Assembly (NCBI GenBank): GCA_903919075.1
Contig: CAIXGR010000050.1
Location: 27,361 to 91,360, forward strand
Direction of reading: 5' to 3'
Source: an uncultured Bacteroidota bacterium
GTDB lineage: Bacteria > Bacteroidota > Bacteroidia > Chitinophagales > LD1
DNA: 64,000 bases
The notes beneath the pieces were generated by a model. The model was not told the DNA's origin and made no database searches. It was given only the letters and a program-made list of their open reading frames with translations. The translations under genes and the position numbers were made by a program. Position 1 is the first letter of the stretch, and each line of letters starts with the position of its first letter. Positions 37,725-45,061 of the stretch are shown piece after piece.

Positions 37725-38405
37725 ATGAAAGAAATACTTCTGCTGCACGGCGCTCTTGGCTCTAAAGACCAGTTTACAAACCTTGAACCCCTGATAAAAG
37801 ACAAATTTAACATTTACACCCTAAACTTCTCGGGTCATGGTCGAAGAACTTCCCACCAACATGCCTTTACCATCCAGAATTTTGCACATGAGGTATTAGA
37901 TTGGATGAACGGACATTACATTGAGTCTATCAATATTTTCGGGTATAGCATGGGCGGTTACGTAGCCCTGTGGCTAGCGAGGTTTTATCCTGACCGCGTA
38001 CAAAAAATATTTACGCTGGGCACCAAGTTAAAGTGGAATGACGAAGAGGTGGAAAAAGAAATTAAATTGTTAAACCCCGAAAAAGTAACAGAAAAGGTGC
38101 CCGCTTATGCACAATCGCTCGCCGAACGGCATGGCGAACACGAATGGAAGAGCGTCATGAGCAGAACCGCACTGTTAATGAAAGATTTGGCGCACACACA
38201 TCTTACCGATCAGGATTTCATTAAAATTCAGCGGCCGGTTTTATTAGGTTGGGGCAGCGAAGACAACATGGTAACTAAAACAGAAACAGAATACACCCAC
38301 CGATTAATTAAAAATTCGGAATTTAAAACTTACGATAACGTACCGCACCCTATCGAAAATGTGCCTGCTGATTTATTAGCTAATGAGATGATTAGGTTTT
38401 TCTGA
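37725..38405 (+). CDS. Alpha/beta hydrolase
   Basis: A 226-residue cytoplasmic alpha/beta-fold hydrolase. The oxyanion-hole segment LLHGALGS is at 6-13 and the nucleophile elbow GYSMGG has Ser75. A catalytic Asp is likely in GWGSEDNMV and the His in NVPHPIEN near the C-terminus. It resembles the MenH/YcdJ-like group of small esterase-type proteins; substrate is unknown. The 5' gap is short, and a TATATTTG box at 37713-37720 lies only four bases before the ATG, which would place transcription start nearly at the start codon. That is weak evidence, since no -33 box was found. Confidence 0.9.
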   Translation: MKEILLLHGALGSKDQFTNLEPLIKDKFNIYTLNFSGHGRRTSHQHAFTIQNFAHEVLDWMNGHYIESINIFGYSMGGYVALWLARFYPDRVQKIFTLGTKLKWNDEEVEKEIKLLNPEKVTEKVPAYAQSLAERHGEHEWKSVMSRTALLMKDLAHTHLTDQDFIKIQRPVLLGWGSEDNMVTKTETEYTHRLIKNSEFKTYDNVPHPIENVPADLLANEMIRFF

Positions 38406-38426
38406 AAATCACTTCGTCTTCAGTTT

Positions 38427-39656
38427 CTATTTCCCCATTTCTTTAAACTGTAGATCTAAGCTTTTTGCGTGCTCCAAATCAGTTTTTGCCTGGGTTGGTA
38501 GTTTTCTGTCACCGGTAAGATTGTAATCTTTCCAGAATTTCTCGTCGTAGTTATAATTCGAGGTATAGAAACTTGTAAAGGTATTGTACTTGCCATTTTT
38601 TATTAACTCGCCAACATGTTCTTCCTGAAATTTATTGAAGTACAGGTTAAAGGATTCTTCAACAACATAATCAACCTCTCCCGTTTGCTTGTTTAATACA
38701 TGATGGTTATAAACCCTTTGAATGGAGCTTATCACTAATTTTCCTTTATACTCCTGTAGTAGTATTACTTCTTTTTCATTCACTAATTTCCATCTGCTTT
38801 CATGCGCGTAGCGCGATTGCACGTAATAAGGATTCGGAAATTTTTCTATTTCAATTTTTGTAATGGCGTAGGTTTGCTTATCAATCCATATCCTTGCCTG
38901 CTCTAATTTGGCGCTGCTGCTTTCTTTGTATTGTGTTTTTAAAATGTATCCGGTTGAGTCTTCGCTTTCAATTTTTGGCGCAAAAAAATCAAGCACTTTC
39001 GGATTTAAAAACGTGCTTTTATTATAGCTAAACGGGTTTTCTTTTAGCAGGTCAACAAAATGGTCACCGTGTACATCGCCATTGGTTTCGTAACTCTCAC
39101 TCCGCCGTTGATTATTCACTTGCATCAACTCATGAAAAGAATAGAGAAAAGGGTTAGTTACATTAAAAGCCACACTCACATCTGCCTCAATCAGCCGCAC
39201 ATACTTTCCGTTTTCTTTATGCATTTGCCGGTAAAACCCGGTTTGAATAATAGAATCGCGATAAAAGTTTTTGCGAAGGTTTTCGATAGCGTGAAGCAAA
39301 ATATTTTTTGCACTTACTGCAGTTATTACTACTACATCTTTAGTATTAGCTTGTATTTCAAGAAAAATTTTAAGTGTATCGCCCTGCTTAAAGTTTTTGA
39401 TGTAAAGCGACTGCGGCACATAACCCATGAATGATATTTTCATGGAATCATTCAAGCTTACTTTAGGAACCGGCAGTTCGAAAAAACCATTGTCCTCGGT
39501 TAATGCACCTAACTGCGAGTTTTTAATTTGTACCGCAGCTAACGAAAGTGGCTGATTGCTTTCCTTATCAAACACAAAACCGCGCAGGGCTACATTGTCC
39601 TGCGCGGTTGTATAAAAAACTATTCCTAATAAGATGATTGACAATATCTGTTTCAT
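38427..39656 (-). CDS. Exported protein with CarboxypepD_reg-like domain
   Basis: A 409-residue envelope protein of a family common in Bacteroidota. A signal peptide (MKQILSIILL to TTAQ) covers residues 1-18. A carboxypeptidase-regulatory-like beta-sandwich follows at about 22-110 (GFVFDKESNQPLSLAAVQIKN and TEDNGFFELPV). The remaining 300 residues are a strand-rich region with FYRDSIIQTGFYRQMHKENGKYV, found in DUF5686-like or related proteins. An upstream ATG at 39686 is disfavoured, as it precedes the signal. The function is unknown; a cell-surface or periplasmic role is inferred. Confidence 0.85.
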   Translation of the reverse strand: MKQILSIILLGIVFYTTAQDNVALRGFVFDKESNQPLSLAAVQIKNSQLGALTEDNGFFELPVPKVSLNDSMKISFMGYVPQSLYIKNFKQGDTLKIFLEIQANTKDVVVITAVSAKNILLHAIENLRKNFYRDSIIQTGFYRQMHKENGKYVRLIEADVSVAFNVTNPFLYSFHELMQVNNQRRSESYETNGDVHGDHFVDLLKENPFSYNKSTFLNPKVLDFFAPKIESEDSTGYILKTQYKESSSAKLEQARIWIDKQTYAITKIEIEKFPNPYYVQSRYAHESRWKLVNEKEVILLQEYKGKLVISSIQRVYNHHVLNKQTGEVDYVVEESFNLYFNKFQEEHVGELIKNGKYNTFTSFYTSNYNYDEKFWKDYNLTGDRKLPTQAKTDLEHAKSLDLQFKEMGK

Positions 39657-39702
39657 AGTTGAATAAAATAGAGTAGAGTAAATCACATCTTTATTTCATT
39701 TT

Positions 39703-41610
39703 CTACCAGGTCAAATCATCATCATACTTCTTCAAAAAGTTTTCTACTTCTGTAGTATCCGATTTCTTTTTATTTCCCGGTTTGCCTTTTTCTTCCTTAT
39801 CTAAATAATCCATCATCTTATTTTCTCTTTTTCTTACCGGTTTTGTGGTTTCAGCACCGCCTTCACTTTTTACAGTTTCAGGTTTTGGGCCTCTTGATTC
39901 AGGCCTTGGAGAAAACTGTTTTTTAGGCGTAAACGATTTCTTTTCCGAACTTGAATTATTGTTATCCCCACCTCTCTGCTCCCACTGTCTGCCGCCACCA
40001 CCTTGTCTGCTTCCACCGCCGCCGCCACCTTCTCTTTCTTTAGCTTTAGTAACTAACGGTTTTCTGCCGCTTTTGTTTTTGCTAAATACAGCCAACAATT
40101 GCTCGGCTTCTACGAAAGATACAGTAATGAATGAAAACTTATCATACACTTTAATATCCTTAATAGCGCGCTGGTTTATTCCGCCCTCTTCTTCTAAAAA
40201 TTTGGCAAGCATAGCAGGGTTATAATTCTGCTCGCGGCCCAGTGCCACAAATAAACGGGCTGTGCCTTTACTATCAACACTGTTACTACTGCTTTCCGAT
40301 ATTTCACGATAAGCGCCTTCTTTCAATTCATCCTTGAAGGTGTATTTCAATAAGGCTGCAACAATTCTTTCTGGTGTGGTTCCTTCGTCAATTAACTCGT
40401 GAGCCATATCAACATACTCTTGATATTCGCCGCTATCAATCATCGCTACAATTTCAGCTTTCACTCTTGTTTTTTTGCTGGCAATAACATCTTTTACTGT
40501 AGGCACTTGCTCTTTTTTAATTGAAGTGCGTGCAATCTTTTGTATAAACAACAGCTCTCTGAATTCCGATGGAGTAATAAATGTAATAGCAGTTCCCTGT
40601 TTACCCGCTCTACCGGTACGGCCTATGCGGTGTATATACGCCTCAGGATCTTGCGGAAGGTTGTAATTAATAACGTGCGTTAAATCGTTAATATCAATAC
40701 CACGTGCAGCAACATCGGTAGCTACCAATATATTTGCTTTACGTGATTTAAATTTTTTAATAATCAACTCGCGCTGGCTTTGGGTTATATCACCATGTAT
40801 AGCGTCGGCACTGTAACCGCGGTCATTCATTTTATGTGCTACCTGGTCGGTTTCAATTTTAGTCCGGCAAAATACAATACCATAAAAATCAGGTTCCACA
40901 TCAATAATACGGCACAAAGCTTCAAAGCGCTCGCTTTCACGAACTTCAAAATAAATCTGCTCGGTTAACTCAGTAGTGTTTTGCTCTTTCTTAACTTCTA
41001 CTAAATCATAGTCCTTCATGAAGGTTTTTGCCAACTTTAATATTTGCGGAGGCATAGTAGCGCTAAACAATAACATACGGCGCTGTGCAGGAACGGTGCG
41101 TAAAATTTCGCGCACTTCTTCTTCAAAACCCATGTTCAACATTTCATCAGCTTCATCCAATACTACGTGAGTAACGTGGTCAAGCTTCAAAGTTTTTTTG
41201 TCTATTAAATCGCGAATTCTACCCGGTGTGCCTACTACAATTTGCGAACCTCTTTTCAAGCCGCGTTCTTGTATCGAATAGCTTTGTCCACCATATACCG
41301 GTAGCACCCAGAATTTTTTCTCACCACGATATGAACTTATTTCTTCAGCTACTTGTATAGCTAATTCGCGGGTAGGGCATAAAATTAATGCCTGAACATT
41401 TTTGTTATTGTCGTCAAGCTTTTCAATAAGCGGCAATCCGAATGCACCGGTTTTACCTGTACCGGTTTGTGCCTGGCCTACAATATCTTTAGCACCGCTT
41501 AATAATAGTGGAATTGTTTTTTCCTGTATAGGAGAAGGCTGTTCCCATCCTTTCTTTTCGAGTGCAGTTAATACATTCTCACTCAAGCCAAGGGCTCTGA
41601 ATTTTTCCAT
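39703..41610 (-). CDS. DEAD-box RNA helicase with DbpA-type RNA-binding domain
   Basis: A 635-residue ATP-dependent RNA helicase for ribosome assembly and mRNA unwinding. It has the full motif set: Q motif (GWEQPSPIQ), Walker A AQTGTGKT, DEAD (VLDEADEML), SAT (LFSATMP) and HRIGRTGR. A DbpA-like RNA-recognition domain lies at about 455-545, then an Arg/Gly-rich, Lys/Ser-rich tail of about 90 residues that would bind RNA nonspecifically. The start at 41610 (MEKFRALGL) is chosen over an ATG 51 bases upstream, because the extra residues do not match the family. A leader of about 130 bases precedes it, as in cold-regulated helicases. Confidence 0.95.
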   Translation of the reverse strand: MEKFRALGLSENVLTALEKKGWEQPSPIQEKTIPLLLSGAKDIVGQAQTGTGKTGAFGLPLIEKLDDNNKNVQALILCPTRELAIQVAEEISSYRGEKKFWVLPVYGGQSYSIQERGLKRGSQIVVGTPGRIRDLIDKKTLKLDHVTHVVLDEADEMLNMGFEEEVREILRTVPAQRRMLLFSATMPPQILKLAKTFMKDYDLVEVKKEQNTTELTEQIYFEVRESERFEALCRIIDVEPDFYGIVFCRTKIETDQVAHKMNDRGYSADAIHGDITQSQRELIIKKFKSRKANILVATDVAARGIDINDLTHVINYNLPQDPEAYIHRIGRTGRAGKQGTAITFITPSEFRELLFIQKIARTSIKKEQVPTVKDVIASKKTRVKAEIVAMIDSGEYQEYVDMAHELIDEGTTPERIVAALLKYTFKDELKEGAYREISESSSNSVDSKGTARLFVALGREQNYNPAMLAKFLEEEGGINQRAIKDIKVYDKFSFITVSFVEAEQLLAVFSKNKSGRKPLVTKAKEREGGGGGGSRQGGGGRQWEQRGGDNNNSSSEKKSFTPKKQFSPRPESRGPKPETVKSEGGAETTKPVRKRENKMMDYLDKEEKGKPGNKKKSDTTEVENFLKKYDDDLTW

Positions 41611-41753
41611 GATTGTTGTTTTTAAGTCTATCTGAACGCAAGTGAGCCATCTGAGGAGCAAGATTGGCTAATAAACCAATCGCGAATAATTATCGAAGTC
41701 CAGATATCCCGCCACCGTTCGTGATGACGATTATAAAATGAGGTGCGAAGATA
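41611..41753 (-). promoter_or_regulatory. Leader and candidate promoter of the DEAD-box helicase
   Basis: On the minus strand TATCTTCG (41753-41746) fits TAnnTTTG with one mismatch; no good -33 box is seen. The leader of about 130 bases contains GATTGG/CCAATC (6-bp stem, 8-base loop, centred near 41678) and GC-richer segments that may fold. Long 5' leaders are a known site of autoregulation or cold control for RNA helicase mRNAs. Regulation here is inferred. Confidence 0.35.
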
Positions 41754-41864
41754 AGCTAAATTTCGATAACTTTTTAATTATCAGAGAAAAACGATACTAT
41801 GTATTATACAATTGCTTGAAGGATAAGGGCTTTTGCTAAACAACAATCACCTCTTCCTAAACGT

Positions 41865-41945
41865 ATGGTTGACAGTTGACACTTTAAAAAAATGATGTTG
41901 AAAATCAATAGCTTACGAAAAAAAGTGTCAACCATTGTCAACCAT
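41865..41945. repeat. Inverted repeat of GGTTGACA-type units
   Basis: ATGGTTGACAGTTGACACTTT at 41865-41885 is mirrored by AAAGTGTCAACCATTGTCAACCAT at 41922-41945, except that the left arm lacks three bases. The arms are separated by 36 bases. Each arm is itself a tandem pair of GTTGACA-like units. It lies in the gene-poor region 41662-42392, between the divergent helicase and deoC genes. It could form a long hairpin or be a paired protein-binding site. No ORF or family is recognised here. Confidence 0.7.
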
Positions 41946-42057
41946 CATCATTTACTTACTTTATCAACTATTAAATATACATATATTAAACTAATTCTCC
42001 TTAATTATTTTTTCCTTCTATTATTTCTTAAAATGCCCTTCATGAAAATGCCGTTAA

Positions 42058-42227
42058 GAAATTTCCTCGCAGCAAAGCAAGATTGCTAACGCTGTTTGAG
42101 CCGATACAAATTGAGAAAACAGTGAACCCCTAACAGGCGAGTTCGTTTGCAAGCGGGCAGGGAGGAAATTTTAGGCCTTTTTCATTGCAAGACTTGATTT
42201 TTGCTACTTTTTATCAAGAAAAAGTAG
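42058..42227. repeat. Structured intergenic element with terminal inverted repeat and hairpin
   Basis: A 10-bp inverted repeat AAATTTCCTC (42059-42068) and GAGGAAATTT (42162-42171) encloses about 93 bases that contain GCAAAGCAAGATTGC-type self-complementary stretches. Thirty-two bases downstream, CTACTTTTT (42204-42212) and AAAAAGTAG (42219-42227) form a perfect 9-bp stem with a six-base loop. A similar GC-to-AT arrangement is familiar from other Bacteroidota intergenic regions, but I cannot name it. This could be a small structured RNA, a dispersed repeat or a terminator set. It fills most of the gap upstream of deoC. Confidence 0.55.
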
Positions 42228-42392
42228 GAATAATGCCTTTTGAAGGTAAAACACCATAAAACTACTTAGCCGAAATACAAAAAAATGTATCTAAACAGCC
42301 GCTGCCCATTCTTTGTAGTTGCCCCAGTTTTCCCTTTAGGTGACGGAAGGGGTTACCCACTTATTTCTATTTTCCTATTTTTATCCCTGCAC

Positions 42393-43037
42393 ATGAATCT
42401 TGCTTCAAAAATAGACCACGTATTACTGAATCCCGATGCTTCGGAAAAGGATATTAAACTGCTTTGTGCCGAAGCAAAAGAATATGGCTTTGCAGCTGTG
42501 TGCGTGCCACCCTATTTTGTGCGCAAGTGCAAATTGTGGTTAAAAGATTTACCGGTTAAAGTAGTAACCGTTGTTGGCTTTCCATTAGGCATTTCGCATA
42601 CACCGGCTAAAGTAGAAGAAGCACGAAGAGCGATTGATGAAGGCGCCGATGAAATAGATATGGTCATCAACATTATTGCACTGAAAGCCGGTGACTGGAA
42701 CTATTTAAAAAACGAATTAACCAGTGTGGCTACCATCGTTCAACTTCGCGGCGGTAAACTCAAGGTAATTCTCGAAACCGGTTTGCTTACCAAAGATGAA
42801 ATTATTAAAGCCTGCCAGTTGTGTAAAGAAATGACCGTTGATTTTGTTGAAACCTCAACCGGCTATGTGCAACCGGGTGCTACGGTTGAAACTGTAAAAT
42901 TATTGCGCGCCAACCTACCGGCCAACATTAAAATAAAAGCTAGCGGCGGAATTAAAACCAAAGAACTGGCCCTGCAATTAATTGAAGCCGGTGCAGCCAG
43001 GCTCGGCTCCTCAGAAAGCGTTAGTATTGTATCATGA
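42393..43037 (+). CDS. DeoC-family aldolase homologue lacking the Schiff-base lysine
   Basis: A 214-residue TIM-barrel protein of the deoxyribose-phosphate aldolase family, which normally splits 2-deoxyribose 5-phosphate to glyceraldehyde 3-phosphate and acetaldehyde. The start at 42393 (MNLASKIDH) is chosen over an ATG at 42285, since the leading residues are unrelated. Conserved parts remain: VGFPLG, Asp89 in ADEIDMV (E. coli Asp102) and Lys182 in IKASGG (E. coli Lys201). Two key motifs differ. The family's LLKP is LLNP (Asn13), and the catalytic KTSTG (E. coli Lys167) reads ETSTG (Glu153). Either the protein lost aldolase activity or it has another role. It overlaps a SPOR gene by four bases. 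Confidence 0.85.
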   Translation: MNLASKIDHVLLNPDASEKDIKLLCAEAKEYGFAAVCVPPYFVRKCKLWLKDLPVKVVTVVGFPLGISHTPAKVEEARRAIDEGADEIDMVINIIALKAGDWNYLKNELTSVATIVQLRGGKLKVILETGLLTKDEIIKACQLCKEMTVDFVETSTGYVQPGATVETVKLLRANLPANIKIKASGGIKTKELALQLIEAGAARLGSSESVSIVS

Positions 43038-43477
43038 AATTAAACAGAGATTTTATTTGTAGCAATGAAATGGGCATGATTTATTTAATCTGCTTTATAT
43101 TTTCTTGTTTCCCACATTTACTGTTTTCGCAGGATAGTACTGTTGTTGTAAGCACTAAGTATGCAACTATAAAACAAGATGCGCAAATCTCCGAATTACT
43201 ATCAAAGTATAAAGATTATAACCGCGAGAAAGAATTTACCGAAGGCTACCGCATACAAATAATGTATACCGATATACGCGAAGATGTATACAAAAGCAAA
43301 GGCAAAACATATCGCGAGTTTCCCGAGCTGCCTTCATATGTACAATACGAAGAACCCTACTACAAACTCCGCCTCGGCGATTTCAAAACACGGCTCGAGG
43401 CCACTTACTATTTACAACAAGTCACAACATTATATTCCGGTGCCTTTATAGTAAAAGATAAAATAAAAATAAAGTAA
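43034..43477 (+). CDS. Exported SPOR-like domain protein
   Basis: A 147-residue protein with a hydrophobic signal sequence (about residues 12-32, MIYLICFIFSCFPHLLF). The C-terminal half, from about residue 68, is SPOR-like: GYRIQIMYTD, then a charged stretch, PYYKLRLGDFKTRLEA, then YYLQQV. SPOR domains bind denuded peptidoglycan at division or remodelling sites. The ATG overlaps the deoC stop (ATGA), so it is translationally coupled to the deoC homologue. The SPOR assignment rests on the pattern of strands and the RLGDF motif. Confidence 0.75.
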   Translation: MKLNRDFICSNEMGMIYLICFIFSCFPHLLFSQDSTVVVSTKYATIKQDAQISELLSKYKDYNREKEFTEGYRIQIMYTDIREDVYKSKGKTYREFPELPSYVQYEEPYYKLRLGDFKTRLEATYYLQQVTTLYSGAFIVKDKIKIK

Positions 43478-43487
43478 GAAATAAATG

Positions 43488-43656
43488 TCCCCCGCCGGCG
43501 GGGGAGTGCGTAAGCATCTTGGGGTGCAGGGGGTGGAGAGAAACTTGCGCTGTTGTTCTGTCTTTATTTGATTCGGCTTCTTCGATAATTCAAAAGTTTT
43601 CTTTTTTGCAGGGGAGCCGGTTCTCCCTTTAGGGAGTTAGAGGGTGCGTGGGGCAG
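43488..43656. repeat. GC-rich palindromic intergenic repeat, copy A
   Basis: The first module is a perfect 18-base palindrome TCCCCCGCCGGCGGGGGA (43488-43505) followed by GTGCGTAAGC...GGGGTGCAGGGGG to about 43536. The second module begins CTCCCTTTAGGGAG (43623-43636) and continues TTAGAGGGTGCG...CAGC to about 43656. Related copies are at 60868 and 63159. The module sits between two same-strand genes. The GTG at 43644, in the second module, should not be taken as a gene start. Confidence 0.75.
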
Positions 43657-43724
43657 CAAAAAAGAATAGCCTGTCAGGTAAAGTGCGAATTATCGAAATA
43701 GTCCATTACAGCATTAGTGTAGTT

Positions 43725-44888
43725 ATGAAAGAAAAAATCAACCAACTTTCCGAAAAATATTTCCCGCGCGTAGTTCAACTGCGCCGCTTAATACACAGCA
43801 ACCCCGAGTTAAGCTGGGAAGAAACCCAAACATCAGCATTAGTAGCTGAAGAATTAAAAAAAGCAGGAATAGAAGTACACACCGGTATAGCCAAAACCGG
43901 CGTTATAGGAATATTGAAGGGGGAAAATCCAGATTCAAAATGTATTGCCTTGCGCGCCGATATGGATGCCCTGCCAATCAACGAACAAAATAAAATAGAT
44001 TATTGCTCGAAAAACCCTGGCAAAATGCACGCCTGCGGACACGATGTGCACACAGCTAATCTATTGGGCGTAGCCATGATACTTTCCGAAATGAAAGAAG
44101 AAATTGAAGGCACCATAAAATTTATTTTTCAACCCAGCGAAGAAAAAATACCCAGCGGTGCCGAAGCAATGATAAAAGCGGGCGCACTCGAAAACCCCAA
44201 GCCCGATAAAATATTCGGCCTTCACGTTTCACCCGAATTAGAAGTAGGCACACTAGGTTTTTGCGGCGGCAAATTCATGGCCTCTAGTGATGAAATATAC
44301 CTTACTGTTATCGGCAAAGGCGGCCATGCAGCACAATTACAAAATTTAGTAAACCCGCTATTAGTGGCTTCCGAAATACTGCTCGCTCTTCAAACTATAA
44401 GCGATGCAACAATCCCTGTAGTGCTTTCATTCGGTAAAATTGAAGGCAAGGGCGCCACTAACATTGTTCCAGACAAAGTAGAAATTGCCGGAACACTTCG
44501 CTGCTTCGATGAAAAGATTAGGATAGAGCTCCACCAAAAAATAAAATCCATAGCCGAAAGCATAGCAAAAAAGAGTAATGCAACCTGCACTGTAAATATT
44601 ATGGTAGGCTATCCGGTGCTAATTAATAATGACATAGTTACTGCGAAAGCAAAAACACTTGCTCAGGATTTTATCGGCAATCAAAATGTAAAAGATATAC
44701 CTACCCGCATGGGTAGTGAAGATTTTGCTTACTATACCCATCACACCCCCGCCTGTTTTTATCGCTTGGGCGTTGGCAACACCTCAAAAGGTATTATATC
44801 GGGCTTGCACACCCCTTCTTTTAATGTTGATGAAAATGCCCTAAAGCTAAATATCGGCTTTATGAGCTGGCTGGCTTTACAATCCTAA
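43725..44888 (+). CDS. M20 family amidohydrolase (N-acyl amino acid deacylase type)
   Basis: A 387-residue metallohydrolase that removes acyl groups from amino acids or cleaves similar amides. The di-metal ligands are in MHACGHDVHT and in GLHVSPE. The catalytic Glu is in FQPSEE. RADMDALPI and the HTPSFNVDE C-terminal signature are typical of the IAA-amino-acid hydrolase/hippurate hydrolase branch. The inserted dimerisation domain is present (GKGGHAAQLQNLV), although the usual Pro-His after GGHAA is replaced by Leu-Gln. The start at 43725 (MKEKINQLS) is preferred over the GTG at 43644, which lies in a repeat. Confidence 0.92.
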   Translation: MKEKINQLSEKYFPRVVQLRRLIHSNPELSWEETQTSALVAEELKKAGIEVHTGIAKTGVIGILKGENPDSKCIALRADMDALPINEQNKIDYCSKNPGKMHACGHDVHTANLLGVAMILSEMKEEIEGTIKFIFQPSEEKIPSGAEAMIKAGALENPKPDKIFGLHVSPELEVGTLGFCGGKFMASSDEIYLTVIGKGGHAAQLQNLVNPLLVASEILLALQTISDATIPVVLSFGKIEGKGATNIVPDKVEIAGTLRCFDEKIRIELHQKIKSIAESIAKKSNATCTVNIMVGYPVLINNDIVTAKAKTLAQDFIGNQNVKDIPTRMGSEDFAYYTHHTPACFYRLGVGNTSKGIISGLHTPSFNVDENALKLNIGFMSWLALQS

Positions 44889-45061
44889 GGTTGTCATATC
44901 CTTCTATAATTCCCAATAATCACCCTTTTCGGCTTTTTACCCCTAATAGTTTTGTGAAAAATATTTAATGCGGGCACTATAACATTGACTAAACGTAAAT
45001 GTTAAGCGAAATTCGCAACCCCATGATACTCGACAAAGGACAACAAAAATTATCTGTAACG

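Noticed and set aside
41892..42089. A 65-codon ORF in the gap before deoC.
   Set aside because: It runs through the right arm of the inverted repeat and the left arm of the structured element, has low-complexity composition and no family likeness.
43644..43724. In-frame GTG 81 bases before the M20 amidohydrolase start.
   Set aside because: It lies in repeat module A and encodes residues unlike the family; ATG 43725 (MKEKINQLS) fits.
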